A DNA stretch of 64,000 nucleotides from Trichoplax sp. H2 (taxonomy: Eukaryota > Placozoa > Uniplacotomia > Trichoplacea). The position numbers were made by a program, and so were the translations under genes. Of this stretch, positions 41,957 through 54,610 are shown piece by piece. The DNA is taken from NCBI GenBank assembly GCA_003344405.1, contig NOWV01000021.1:310001-374000 (forward strand). Reading direction: 5' to 3'. Each line of letters opens with the position of its first letter. Position 1 is the stretch's first letter. The notes under the pieces were generated by a model. That model saw only the letters and a program-made list of their open reading frames with translations. It was not told where the DNA came from and did not search any database.

Positions 41957-42955
41957 ATGTCTCGTCCTGTATTACTTGGAGCTGGAATTGCTACCTTAAT
42001 TACTAATAGTGCTTTATTTGCTTTCATTAGAAGTAAGCGAAATTTACGTTTATTATCTCACATACTTTTACAAAGTATGCTCATTAATGGTTTTATATGG
42101 GGTCTTTATCAAGTAATTCGATTCAGTAACAATTTCTCATATACAATTGGAATCATCTGCATCGTTTTACCTCGTCTTGGTCAAGCCATATTTATCAGTT
42201 TAAATTTGCATTCTTGTCTTATTATGTCAGAACGTTATTTTGCTATCGCTTATCCATTTCGCTACAACAGACTCCTAACAATCGGAAATTTATCCATTGC
42301 CGTTGCGCTTGTTTGGCTATTGCCAACTGCAGTACCTTTAGTCTCGATCATCGATGGCATCTATTCCAATCGGTTAACTAACTGCAGCGTAGCCAACATT
42401 CAACAATTTCTTAGAATTGATTTCATTTGCCATCTAATTATGTTAATACTAGCTACTTTATTACTTACGTTATTACTTGCTATGTATAATCGGATTATCT
42501 ATCTTCTTAAATTGAGCCAGCTTCATCAAGTAGGAGTTGCTACTCATGGATATAGTCTTTCATCGGGCGAGATGGTGGACAATTCAGTACCGCGCAGCAG
42601 TTTGGCGCTGAGAAAGAAAGCAGTTATACAAGCTATGGTCGTCTTTACATTTTATGTCATCTTTTTACTACCCTTTCAAATATTATCTACTATTACCTTA
42701 TCTGATTTCAGTTACTTTAGATTTTTAGTACCCTCTGTGCTTGTTGTACGTGATATTGCCTTTTGTTATCCTGCCTTGCAACCGCTAGTATATGCTTATT
42801 TTACTGCTGATATCCGTAAAGAGATTTGTGCAGTCTATTACAAGATAGTGAAATCAACACGTTTACAAGGTAGAACGTCAAAGAATAAAACTAGAGTATC
42901 TACTTTCAAGGGAGCTTCTGATATGCATTTACCTATCATGACTTCCAATAATTAA
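41957..42955 (+). CDS. rhodopsin-like (class A) G-protein-coupled receptor
   Basis: Seven hydrophobic segments are visible in a 332-residue single open exon. From the ATG at 41957, TM1 starts within the first few residues. Class A marks are SERYFAIAYPF at the end of TM3 (ERY at residues 92-94, variant of DRY), a Cys before TM3 (GIICIVLP) that could pair with one in extracellular loop 2 (TNCSV), a Pro-containing TM6 (FLLPFQ), and QPLVYAYF in TM7 in place of NPxxY. A basic cytoplasmic tail follows. The open frame extends upstream to 41834, just after a strong pyrimidine tract ending TTTTAG, and includes an N-glycosylation site (NNT). An upstream coding exon supplying the extracellular N-terminus is therefore likely and the 5' end given is provisional. 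The ligand is unknown. Confidence 0.82.
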   Translation: MSRPVLLGAGIATLITNSALFAFIRSKRNLRLLSHILLQSMLINGFIWGLYQVIRFSNNFSYTIGIICIVLPRLGQAIFISLNLHSCLIMSERYFAIAYPFRYNRLLTIGNLSIAVALVWLLPTAVPLVSIIDGIYSNRLTNCSVANIQQFLRIDFICHLIMLILATLLLTLLLAMYNRIIYLLKLSQLHQVGVATHGYSLSSGEMVDNSVPRSSLALRKKAVIQAMVVFTFYVIFLLPFQILSTITLSDFSYFRFLVPSVLVVRDIAFCYPALQPLVYAYFTADIRKEICAVYYKIVKSTRLQGRTSKNKTRVSTFKGASDMHLPIMTSNN

Positions 42956-43215
42956 AGTTGAATGTCATGAAAAGAAATTGAACGATATTCTAAGCATAAA
43001 ATGATATTACATTGACGAAAAGATTAAATTCATCACAAATCCATTTTTATTCCCCTTTGATATAATATATTATATAATAAGTCTATACCAAAGTTAACGC
43101 TGAATATTATTAGACAAATAGGTTTGTATAATTGCTGTATTTCCTTTACAAAGATCTTTTATATAAAATATTTGTATTTACTATTAAGTTGAAATTCCTT
43201 TCAACCCCATATATA

Positions 43216-43221
43216 AATAAA
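43216..43221 (+). other. GPCR polyadenylation signal
   Basis: AATAAA about 260 bp after the GPCR stop codon, on the coding strand; the first canonical hexamer downstream. Confidence 0.55.
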
Positions 43222-43847
43222 ATGGATCATAGTTACTTTCTGTCTAAACCTTAAGGATATATTAAGTATGTATTAGATCTTATACGTGCATTATAGATTA
43301 TAGTATCGATAATTTATTATTGAATTCCTTGTACTCTTTAATATAATCAATAATTAGGTTTGCAACCGAACTTACATAACTATTCTAGATTGTTTCATCC
43401 ATCGTGTCTTCGGATCTTCGCTGTTAAAATAGTTACGGTATATTATTTAACTACTATATTAATATCACAATGCAATTTAAATCTTACCCATATTATACTA
43501 TTGAAGGAAAGCCGTAATTTTAATGTATGTATTGAAGTCAATATTTCATCTTTTTAAGCTTCCTTTTTGGCCTTATTTTTCCTTGATTGTCTATATATTG
43601 ATATCTAAATTAAATTTATCCTCAAATTTACGATAGTCCATGCTCACAAACATGTAACAAATATATGAACTCGATTCATGAATATAAGCAATCGGCCTTC
43701 AAATATTTCACGTGGAGATATTCAATTATGTCGATTATGCCGAGACTCATACATGGTGAGAATATGTGCTGAAATATCTATATATGTGAATGTTAACCTT
43801 ATAAATGATGATTGAGCACTAATCTGGAATGGAATATCTTGAATGCA

Positions 43848-44105
43848 TTATCTACTAATCTCTAGTTTCTGCGCATTTGGGAATGATATTTTAGATTTAT
43901 TTTTATGCCAATGAAAATAGGGAGATAATAGATAGTCAATAATTGAAATAGCATGAGTATTGCATGATCTACTCTTAGCATTTGTTACTGACATTCTATG
44001 TACAGCTAGAGATCTCGATTGCTCCCTTAATTCAAGAGCTTCGAATTTTGACCAAGTTGCCAATGATTCAAACTCAATTAACAATTTATTTTGATACTGA
44101 TTCAT
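43848..44105 (-). CDS. hypothetical 85-residue protein
   Basis: Open frame from ATG at 44105 to a stop at 43848 on the minus strand. The composition is mixed and rich in Glu, Ser, Arg and Gln (LATWSKFEALELREQSRS near residue 15), unlike the Ile/Lys/Tyr-rich frames expected by chance in this AT-rich DNA. No domain, signal peptide or membrane segment is seen, and no AATAAA lies just downstream. It may be a chance frame or a degraded exon. Confidence 0.22.
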   Translation of the reverse strand: MNQYQNKLLIEFESLATWSKFEALELREQSRSLAVHRMSVTNAKSRSCNTHAISIIDYLLSPYFHWHKNKSKISFPNAQKLEISR

Positions 44106-44121
44106 AATATTATTATAATAA

Positions 44122-44385
44122 GCAGTCTACAAGAATCTAGGTTTACAAATATATATATTAGACATAAGTGTACCGGATTAATTAATGCAATTATTTACCA
44201 CCAATAACAATTATATTTACTATTTTTATAATGCTTAATAGTGATCCATAATAGTTTAATAAGCAGTCTAAAAGAATCTCGCTTTTTAAATAAGTATAGC
44301 AGATATGGGTGTACTAAATTAATTAATATAATTATTTACTACCAATAACAACTATCTTTACTTTTTCTATAATGCTATATGCGTG
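44122..44385. repeat. two-copy tandem repeat, about 138-bp unit
   Basis: Copies share GCAGTCTACAAGAATCT or GCAGTCTAAAAGAATCT, GTGTACcGGATTAATTAAT or GTGTACTAAATTAATTAAT, ATTATTTAC-ACCAATAACAA and a TATAATGCT end. Confidence 0.8.
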
Positions 44386-46033
44386 TACATAGGTACTGCA
44401 TACGGGAATAATCATTCATAGAATAGCGAATTATTAGAAGATAAAATTACGCTAGAAAAGGTTACGATAATGTTATGGTCTTGTTTATAACTTTATAGTG
44501 AGTTTGAGTGTCATAAATAATTGACTTCATGGCTCTACTACTGCTTTTTACAAAAGTTGTATCGATTTTGTTACAGCAATCAGATGATAAAAATGTTGGA
44601 GCTTAAGCAACTTGATTTAAGTTAATAATGCGCCCGTAATCCAGAAAGTACATTAATATCGTCAGATTGATATCGGTACCTATTATCAAGGAGTCTAATA
44701 TGTTTCTGCTGCTGCATATACCTATAATAACTTTGATTCGTAAAATGGATAAAATTTGCATTAGAAAGTGATCATAACGATATGACAATATGTTAATAAA
44801 GCCATATCAAAAGTTACCTTTGCAATCAATCCATACCATATGTTATCGTCAATATCTGCACTTTTGCCTCTATTTATTACTCGTATGCACACTATAGTAA
44901 TTTAAGAATTTATAAAATATTAATTAAATAGCGCAGTAATGCCAGAGATTTTCAAGAGAACATTGCTCCTTCCATAACTTTTAAATAATTTCATTCGATT
45001 TCAACCTTCGTTGCTAAAGAGCTTTGTTATATTATCGTAAATTACCTGAAGGTTATCATACCACATCAAAATAAGATGACTGACTTCATCATAAAAATGC
45101 TTGCCTCATGATTAATAAATGAAATTAATTTATTTACTACCGGTACATAAATAATAGAAAACTGTTAGAAATTTAAAACGTTTCATCTTTTATGCACAGA
45201 AAGTATTTATTACAATGGGCGTTTATTAAATAAAGATCATGGATAGAATTCTTAACTATAATCTAATTGATACACATATCTATGATTATTCGTCAGTCAT
45301 GATGATTAATAAATCAAATTTTTTAATATCTATCAAGCATGATCAAAAATAAGATTGATTTCCATCCAATGCCTAATTGCAATTTTCTAATTTTTGCCAT
45401 CATATTATGACCATAGACATCAATCTAAGCGGATGCGTTAAATCATTATATTGCATTCTAATCTCGCTTGAGTAACTTTAAATGAAATTATATGAAAGTT
45501 TTTTAGTCACTTTCTTTTGGTATTGAATAGCCAACTTTATGCTTATCGGCGACAAGAAAGATATTGTAGTTACTGCCTTTTATGATGGATATATAAGATA
45601 GACATCAGCAATGAAATATTAATATCGATTATAATGGCCATAACCTGGATATGTTTTTATATTCTCTGACAGATTAAATAAAAATTGTTCATCTGTGGCG
45701 ACTTATTCGGATTTGAAATGATTTATTCAACACTATTGTTCAGGATATCGTGCAAAATTAAAACGAAATCTTACAATACCCTAGATACATGAAATTGTTT
45801 ATTTTCATAGCCAGATAAATCTCTCTTGACCTTATCCACTTAACATTATATAACGTAAAGAATGCACTTTGTTTTTCTATGAGCAAGTCAATAGAAGGAA
45901 GAGGTTTTCAATATAATGTAACTTACTGCTTCATTGAAGTAAAATACTAATTTTATGGCTAGTTATGCAAGCTTATTACAAACCATCACAAAATTGAAAT
46001 ATTGTAGCAATATGCACAATACTGGGTGGTAGA

Positions 46034-46477
46034 TTAGGGTTACATAATCTTTTGCAATATATCGATCATACTGTATATTGGATATAATCAATACTTGTCT
46101 ATTTGATTCGAAATTTAAAAAATCAATTATCACTTTAAAGCCTTGGTTCGAGGCGTGAAATATAATCTATAATGTGATAGTGTATCAGGGTTATATTAAC
46201 TTTAACAATCATCGATCATACTGTACATTGGAAATAATTGATATTTATCCATTTAATTCGAAATTAAAAAGTCAACCGTTATCTTATAGCCTACTTAGAG
46301 ACGTGAAATATAATCTGTAATGTGATAGAGGATCAGGGTTATAGTAATTTTTGCAATACATCGATCATACGGGATATTGGATATAAATGATATTTATCCA
46401 TTTGATTCAAAATTTAAAAAACTCTACTATTACCTTAAAGTCCTGGCTAGAGGCGTGAAATATAATCTGTAACCGCT
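46034..46477. repeat. three-copy tandem repeat, about 150-bp unit
   Basis: Units begin near 46034, 46186 and 46334 with AGGGTTA. Each contains ATCGATCATAC, a GATAT-ATCCATTTGATTCG-AAATT block and end in GAGGCGTGAAATATAATCT or a close variant. Spacing is about 152 and 148 bp. Confidence 0.85.
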
Positions 46478-46999
46478 GACATAGGTACGTATAAATAGTA
46501 AGATAATTTTTTGATATAATGTTGAATGTTGTTCTATTAACTAATCGTTGACTTTCAATGATTCTTTAACTACAACCAATCCCGTTAAAATTCTCTTTTA
46601 GCATGTATTGTATTATATCCATTAATTAATATAAGATTTTTTAGTACTATCTCCTTTGCAATCAAGATAAGTACTGAGAGCCTATGTAAGTACATTATAA
46701 ATTATTACAGCATATAATATTACTATAACCATCGGAAATATCTTATCAAATCCTCTATTTTGGTAATTAAAATAGCGCAAACTCAACGTTAGTGTTTTTC
46801 TTAATATTTATCGGCATTCATTACATAGATTGTAAGTTTTAAATTAATCTGTGACAAGGAAAAATGTTACTGTAATAATTTCAACTTTGAGCAGTAGCAA
46901 CTGCAATCAAAGTTTTTGTATCGTTTTCAGCTAACACAAATAGCAATGTCTTCTAGCTTTAAGACTTAATAGATTTCATAAGAATCTACAATGAAATGA

Positions 47000-47485
47000 C
47001 TTACAAACTTTTAATTTTGTATTATACATGTAGAACACCAACTATCTAAGCAGTCATGGGAATCTCCTATCAAAATAACATTCGAGAAAATTGAGCTAAT
47101 CTTGCCTAATGATGATAACATTAATTTCCCGATTTTAAAACTGTTAAATATGACATTCCTTGTCAAAATCAGTAATACTCTATTAACCTGTGCATAGGTA
47201 TAGATTTTAAACGTCAAGATAAACTTAATAGATGCAATACAAATCTAAGATATAATATCTTGTGAACTTTTAAGTTTGAATTATATACGTGGGATATCAA
47301 CTATCAAAGCAATCACAGATATCTCTCATCAAAACAAAAATCGAAAAATTGAGCTAAATCTTGTCTAACGAAGATCATACCTCTTTCCCTAATTTTAAAA
47401 TTGTATAATATGAAATTCCTTGCCAAAATCAGTAAAACTCTCCATAACCGTATCTGTATATAGGTGTAGATCATAAAGGTCAAGT
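47000..47485. repeat. two-copy tandem repeat, about 263-bp unit
   Basis: Copies share an AACTTTTAA start, ATCAACTATC-AAGCA, a CTATCAAAATAAC or CTCATCAAAACAA block, AATTGAGCTAA-TCTTG, CCTTGTCAAAATCAGTAA or CCTTGCCAAAATCAGTAA, and a TAGGT-TAGAT end followed by GTCAAG. Confidence 0.8.
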
Positions 47486-47766
47486 TTATTTTGATGTCGA
47501 TTTGAAATTCACAAGAAACTGCAGTTCTTGTTTTATTTTTTTAGAGAAAACATTTTATCACATACAGTTATGCATGAGCACAACTTTATTGAACTAGTTA
47601 AGCATCAAAGCACTCTCTATCCAACTCGATGCTGTAAAACGAATACACATCTTATATATGCTATCTCTAAATCCATATTAATCTACATAGTACCATGCTA
47701 GGCTGCAGTACTACATCTTAGTATCACGGTAGCACTACATATTAATTATGTATAAATATACGCATC

Positions 47767-47788
47767 TAGATAGATAGATAGATAGATA
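47767..47788. repeat. TAGA tetranucleotide microsatellite
   Basis: Five and a half uninterrupted TAGA units. Confidence 0.95.
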
Positions 47789-48200
47789 TCCAATTAGTTA
47801 TACTATGACGATCACAACTACATATTAATAAACTAGATGTAGATTTTAATAGTATTATTGACTACAAGTACTAAGGATTTTACAGTACCAGAATGACTAA
47901 AGTATACAATACTGTATAACAATTGAATATATAGTAAGCTGAACTACAGTATAGCAACTAACTAGAAAGAGTTTAGATATTTTTAGACGACATTAGTTTT
48001 ACACATTTTGAACTAGGACTATAGCTAGAAAGATTTTACATGTCTTGATAGGACGTCTGGTATATATAATTTGGTAGAAATTTATATTGGCCGATTGCAC
48101 CCTGTAGGAGGCATTAGAGTCAATACGAATAGACCACAGTAAAATCCAGTTTTACTTCCAAAATAGCAGGGTGCTAATTCGATCAACCTCTTCAATTATC

Positions 48201-48210
48201 TATATATAAG
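48201..48210 (+). promoter_or_regulatory. possible TATA box of the HyuA-DUF917 gene
   Basis: TATATATAAG lies 29 bp before the ATG at 48239. If used, the 5' UTR would be only a few bases or absent, so transcription may instead start upstream. Weak evidence in AT-rich DNA. Confidence 0.3.
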
Positions 48211-48238
48211 CTGAGCTGTTGATACATTTCCTATCTCG

Positions 48239-51200
48239 ATGGAGAAGAATCAATCTTGTATTATTGGAGTCGATGTCGGTGGAACGAATACCGATGCAGT
48301 TATTATTCGAGAAGGAAATGTTTTTGCATGGGCTAAAAGTCCGACTTCCGATAATGTCACTACTGGTGTCATCAACGCAATTACAACATGCATCAATAAG
48401 GCTCAGGATAAACTAACAGACATCGCCTTGACAAATTCTATCTGCAGGATTAATATTGGCACTACTCATTTTATTAATGCTGTTATACAACGTCGATCGT
48501 TAGCAAAAGTTGCTATTATCAGGCTGTGTCGGCCAGCTTCGACAACTCTACCCCCATTTTCAGGTAAGCTACTCACTTGATTTGTCAGTGTTGTAATGTT
48601 CAAATTTGCCTAGTTAATTCCCCTCCTTGGCTTACAACCATCAAATTTATTCCGTGGAATAGACAGTTATGGAAATACTTTTAGTTCAATTGGTGGAATA
48701 GATGTCGCAACTATTTTTCTTGTTGCTCTTAGTCCTAGTATTAAATTTAAGCAGAAAAGGAAAATCAACTTTTGACGATCATGCAATGCTACATTCATGG
48801 ATCGTTTGAACCATGCACTACTAGAGGCACCGGTTATCTAATAGTCCATGATTTGAACAACCACTATCCGCAGCATAAATGCGACTAATCAATTTGTCCA
48901 GAAATTGAATACTGAGCTCAATCTATTCTAATAGATTGTCCTAATACTCATTTCGCTAATAACTTTACTTAATAATTTACAGAAGTTGCTGTTGACAGAA
49001 AATACTCGCTATTATTTGTTACTATATTGCTACGAAACTTTTTTGTATTACATGTATAACAACTCACTACCTACATGCTCCTACTCCACAATCGTTGCTC
49101 AGTCTAAATTCAAAATATACTATAATGGAAATTTTTTAACCGTATGTCAATCTAAGCTTACGCTACCAAGCCTACCTGATTCCAATGCATGTCTAACGCA
49201 GCTCTTTCTCTGTCAAATATCACCCTGTCTTATAATCAACAGTAATTCGTTGAGCACACTCTCAGAGCTATAGCATAACTTGTTAGATAAATGTACAGTA
49301 TAATTAAGGCAATCTATCATGCTACTCCCTTTAGATACTAATTACAGACTTTAGATCTTGACTACGAAACTCAAATAGTCATTATTGTGTAGTAGAATAT
49401 ACTGTCCAAAATTTCAAAATGTCGTATTACTTGATAACCTAATCCAGTCTGTGATTAAATATCAACAGAATTTCCTCAAGATTTAGAAGCTTGTATCAAT
49501 GGTGGCATTTACATGGTGAAAGGTGGCTATGAATTTGATGGAAGAGCCATCTCAGAAATTGATACTGATGAAATTAAACATTGCATACAAGATATCATGG
49601 ATCACAATATCAGAAATATCGTTGTATCTGGTGTTTTTTCGCCTGTCAATCCACAACAAGAAAAAGATTGTGCATCAATTATTCATCAAATTTTTCCACA
49701 TTGCAGCATTACAATGTCACATGCTATTGGCCATATTAGCATTCTAGAAAGAGAGAATGCTGCTATCTTAAACGAAAGTTTAAAACCTCTATGTTATCAT
49801 ACAATTAATGCATTCCGCCAAGCACTATCCGACCTTAACTTTCAATGTCCATTCTATTTAACACAAAATGATGGCACATTAATTAGGTATTACAAAAAGT
49901 GATTTTATTTCTTCATTCAACACATTAAATGCAATAAATATTCACCTATCGTGTTATTACTTTTTTACCCATAGCTCTAAACAAGCAATTCAATTTCCGG
50001 TTCTTACGTTCGCATCTGGATCTACTAATAGTATGCGAGGAGCTGTTTATCTGTCAGGTGTTAAAGATGCAATTGTTATCGATATTGGAGGTACATCTGC
50101 AGATGTTGGTACCATCGTCAAAGGATTTCCTAGAGAAGCTTCTACACGTATCCAGGTACCGCATTAGACATCTATATTATCATCATGATTGCAGCTATCA
50201 TAAGGCTTCAATTTAAGTTACAGTATTCTTATTCAATGATATTCAGGTAGGTGGTGTTAAGACTAACTTTCGCTTACCTGATGTGCTAAGTATTGCACTC
50301 GGCGGTGGCTCCATCGTGAAACAAGAGAATCAGAACATTACCATTGGACCCGTTAGTGTTGGTTTTCAGTTATTACAGAAAGCGCTAGTCTTCGGTGGTG
50401 ATACTTTAACTACATCTGATATTGCTGTAGCTGCTGGCTTAGTCGATATGGGCGAGAAATCACGAGTTTCTCACTTGCAGCCAGAACTGATACAAAAAGC
50501 AATGAATCAAATGAAAATGATGCTAGAGAATGCTATTGATCAAGTCAAGGTAATAACGATCTATCCTGAAAAATGCAAAATTATTGAATTCGATAAACGT
50601 TATTGACACAGTTTGCAAATTTTTAATCTGTTGTAGATCAGTGTGAGCGATGTTCCCTTGATACTGGTTGGTGGTGGTAGTGTCCTAGTTAATAGTAAAG
50701 ATACGATTCAAGGAGCATCAACGGTTAAACTACCACCATATTACTATGTAAGATGATATTTTATATACAGTACGTGTATACTTCATGAAGAGCTAATGTC
50801 CTAAGCCTATTTTAAAAGAACCTATACTAAAATAGAGAGCTAGATTACATATATATCTTCATAGAAAATGATTTAATTGATCATTATCCATATAAAAATT
50901 AGGTAGCAAATGCTGTTGGTGCAGCTCTTAGTCAAATCAGTGGTTCTATCGATCAAGTCGTTGACTTAGAATCTGTAGAAAGAGACGAAGCCATAGAGCA
51001 ATGTAAATCTCAAGCGATTTCATTTGCTGTCAATAATGGAGCTGATCCTAGCGCTGTCGAAGTGGTTGAAGTTACCGAGCTACCGGTAACTTATGTAGCC
51101 GGTAAAGCTTTAAGAATAAAAATTAAAGCTGTGGGTGACTTATTATTAACCGATACAGATAAATTATCAAACGCACAACCAACCTCAGAAGGTATGCAAG

Positions 51201-53406
51201 TCTTCAAATTTCTTCAGACTTGAATTCTAGTTTATGCTTATTCTTTAACACGTCCACCAACTGTATCTATTTACATCGTTTGCACTATTCGTATGATTGA
51301 AGTATAGCATTCTTGCTATCCATTGCTGACTGATAAATAACGTATTTTCCATAGATGAAGTTGCTACACAGATACCTTATGAAATATATGATGAAATTTA
51401 CAAGAATCTTTCTACCGAAAAGAGCGCAAGTATGAAAGATAGCGAAATGGAATCCGAGCTAACCATGAAGCCACCGACAATTGATCCTAGCACCGGAGAA
51501 TGGCTATTAAATGAATGGGATATTGAGTGTATTTCTATCGGCGCTGGAATACTTGGTTGCGGTGGCGGTGGTAGCCCTTACATCGGTCGGTTGCGAGCTA
51601 AAAGGGCATTAAAAGAAGGGAAAAAAATTCGGGTTATTAACGCTCATAGGTAAAATGATTGTAATCTGGTCACTTTCTTAATTTATCTTATACATTATTA
51701 CAACAAATACATTAACTTATCTAGGTAAGTTATTGTAAATAAGCTGGAATGGGAACTACATGAACATGATTGACTATACACCGCTAAAGAAAATGCCAAA
51801 ATATTGTTAGTAGCAACATTTTTGATGCCTCTATCATTACTGTATTTTGTAGACTAGGTTCAATAACTAATCAATCAGGATATGCAGTCACAGTTGCATT
51901 TATGGGTGCTCCACTAATTGAGTTAGAGAAATTATCATCTGGAGATGAAACGAAGAATGCATTATTAGGTGTTGAAACTTTGTTAAAAGCAAACCTAATA
52001 CCTGATAGAAATTGTAAGTCGCTTGATACTTGCTACACTATAGAAAATAATTAACAAAAAAATTGTAAGTTATAGAGATAATAAGTGTATTATTAAAATA
52101 GTTAATCTAGAAGAAGTGGAAGAGTTTGCAATTAAAGATGAAGATAATATCCAATCGCTAAATAACTTAGCTGCTGTCAAAGCAGCACAGAAGAACGTAA
52201 AGAGTAAAGTGGAAATTGCAGCTCTATTATGCGCGGAAATTGGTGGATGCAATGCTATCGAGCCCCTTATTTTAGGTATTTTGGAAGCTGCCTATAATAA
52301 TAACTAGAATAGCTCTAGATTATGAGTGCACTGCATCAAGCTGATAAAGGTAATATATTTATCACAGGAGCTGATCTCGATAAGCCAATTGTTGATGCCG
52401 ATGGCATGGGAAGAGCATTTCCCGAATTGCAAATGTTCACACCAACAATTTATGGAGAAAATTCTTGTCCATGCTGCTTGGCAGATTGCAAAGGTAACAA
52501 CGCGATATCACTATCGTGTAGATCAGCAAAAGACTTGGAAAATTTTATGAGGAAGCATGTAATTCAAATGGGGTGAGTCTATTTGAAATTCGATGACAAG
52601 GCGTATAGCTATTGCTATAAATTCTTATCTTGATAACTAATAAACGAGACCGTTAACCAAGAATTATTATATAACAAGATGTTATTCAGGTTTAGCATTT
52701 TGCCCTATGAAGCCTTCAGAAGTCCTAAGTAGATGTATACTAGGTTCCATTAGTAGAAGCCACAGGTTAGGAGAAGCTGTACTGACAGCGAGGAAAAATG
52801 CTTCATCTCCAGTCGATGCCATTCTAGAAAAAGAAGCCGGCAGATTACTCATTACCGGAAAGGTATATTGTTTAGATTAGTAAAATGGATTGGCTAATTT
52901 ATTCTTGGCCAAAGTATTACATAGTATGATTACTAGATTTACCCTATTCAACTTTTTTTTCATCTCTTGTTCTATATTTCCATTTCTGGCATGGATCGAA
53001 TAACTGTTAGGTCTGCGATGTTAATCGGATGATTAGTGGTGGGTTTATTACAGGACTAATTAAAATTCAAGGTTTTACGCAATGCGAGAAATTGGATGTC
53101 GAAATTGAGTTTCAAAATGAGAATTTATTAGCAAGATCGATCTCGGCAGGAAATAAAGCTCAAATTCTTGCTTGTGTACCAGATTTAATCTCTATTGTCG
53201 ATTCCGATACTGGTGAACCTATCACAACCGATAATATTAAATATGGTCTTCGAGTTTCCGTTATGGCGATACCATGTGCATCATTACTAAGGAAGCCCGA
53301 AGCACTAAAAGTTGTTGGGCCGCAAGCATTTGGATATGACCAATCTGTTCAATATCAACCTATGCCTGAAATGATAGAAACACCTCGTATTCTACCTCTT
53401 CCTTAA
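48239..53406 (+). CDS. HyuA-type hydantoinase/oxoprolinase fused to DUF917 (S-Me-THD) domain
   Basis: A predicted cytosolic catabolic enzyme of the N-methylhydantoinase A/oxoprolinase family fused to DUF917, the arrangement known from fungi and some bacteria. The substrate is probably a hydantoin-like ring and is not determinable here. Twelve exons: 48239-48563, 49469-49886, 49975-50155, 50247-50549, 50637-50747, 50903-51191, 51355-51649, 51853-52013, 52102-52275, 52368-52572, 52679-52862, 53011-53406. Phases are consistent and give 1013 residues. The actin-fold ATPase motifs are GVDVGGTNTDAV near the N-terminus, VIDIGGTSADVG, and LVGGGSVLV. Other HyuA marks are GTTHFINAV, ERENAAILN and LTQNDGTLI. 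DUF917 starts near residue 570 with GAGILGCGGGGSPY and continues with VDADGMGRAFPELQM and GLAFCPM. The acceptors of exons 9 and 11 were chosen by frame and family alignment. There is no targeting peptide. Confidence 0.9.
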
Positions 53407-53421
53407 AAAATCAAATTGAAG

Positions 53422-53645
53422 GATATTTTCCGATGTGTCGAGTTGATAGTCTTAAAGTAAAGCAAAGAATGACTACTTTGATAAAGGATGTTTTAGAATT
53501 TCAATCTTTTGAGAGTAAAACTGAAACGATATTTTCCGATGAGTTTCATAACTACTCTACCGTAGAGTTGATAGTCTTGATTCATTAGTGAAGTAAAGAA
53601 GGACCGTTCTTATAAAGGATATTGAAGAATTTCAATTTTTTGAAG
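53422..53645. repeat. two-copy tandem repeat, about 110-118-bp unit
   Basis: Copies share GATATTTTCCGATG, GAGTTGATAGTCTT, GTAAAG-AA-GA, ATAAAGGAT and GAATTTCAAT-TTTTGA blocks. The second has a short insertion after the first block. Confidence 0.8.
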
Positions 53646-54610
53646 ATGACTCGCTTTTTTATCATAAATCTCGAGTTTTGATTTAATACTAAATAGTTCC
53701 AATATATTTCATGTACTTATTTGTATCAAAATGAACTTAGGAAAAATTTTGCCCGGATTATTTTGTATTTAAATTACGCTGTAATCGGGTCTCCCCTAGC
53801 AACCTATTTCACTTGCTTGAGGCTGTCAGTAATTGTAATTTCTCGTCTATATTTAAAATGAATACTTCTTAATTTAGAGTTCTACGCTAAAGGATAAGGG
53901 ATTGATTTAATACCAATCAGTGCGTATTAGTCATCCATGAGAGTTTTCATTACGATTGATAGAGCAAACTATTGGTCTAATCGCGCTGTATATCGCATTA
54001 CAGAAGGAAATAGAATAACATGTTAAACACTATTATAGCCTAGCCAATTGCACTGTATTTCTTTTATCCCAGAAACCATATTGAAATTTTTGACAATTTT
54101 GAAGATATAGATAATAATTGAATAATATGATACAAATTGTGTCCGTCTATATAGAAATATTTTTACTAGCAATGCAATATAGAATTTTATGATTCTTATG
54201 CCTTGATACCTTGATGAAATAAAATAAAAGGTTAGCACCAATCACTGAGAATGAAATCAACACTTCGTAACCTGATTACTAAGTTGGTATTATGGACCTG
54301 TTTTACAGTTAAGAAGAAAAAACGAATTTCTCAATCATTCTATGACAAGTAAATCTGCGTTAATTTTCCATTGGTTACGTTTTAAAATTTGTAGAGATTG
54401 CCAATTTCTCTACTAACAATAAATCGACAACTTTAATATTAAAGGACATGCTACTGTTGTGATGTTTCACTAAAATTGGAACAATCTCTACACACCTGGA
54501 GAGCGATATATGCGCCAGCATATTGCTGCATGTAGCACTAAATGCAAACTATAAATAATGTATTATCCGATTATTTTTAGCCGTTCATCAATATTAGGAG
54601 CTATGCTATA

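Larger units (their letters stand above)
43222..48200. other. gene-poor region between the GPCR and the hydantoinase gene
   Basis: Mostly AT-rich DNA with tandem repeats at 44122-44385, 46034-46477 and 47000-47485 and a TAGA microsatellite at 47767-47788. One minus-strand frame (43848-44105) is listed as hypothetical. Nothing else coding is supported. Confidence 0.55.

Noticed and set aside
48612-48690. Candidate exon after TTGCCTAG in hydantoinase intron 1
   Set aside because: Frame can join exon 1 but quickly reaches a stop, and its residues do not match the family, whereas the 49469 exon does.
48986-49273. 95-codon frame inside intron 1 of the hydantoinase gene
   Set aside because: Starts with TTG, and family alignment joins exon 1 (ending 48563) directly to 49469 with exact frame; this stretch has no HyuA similarity.
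52276-52367. Read-through and downstream ATG frame (52322) in the hydantoinase gene
   Set aside because: Read-through meets a stop; removing 52276-52367 as an intron restores exact DUF917 spacing before VDADGMGRAFPEL.
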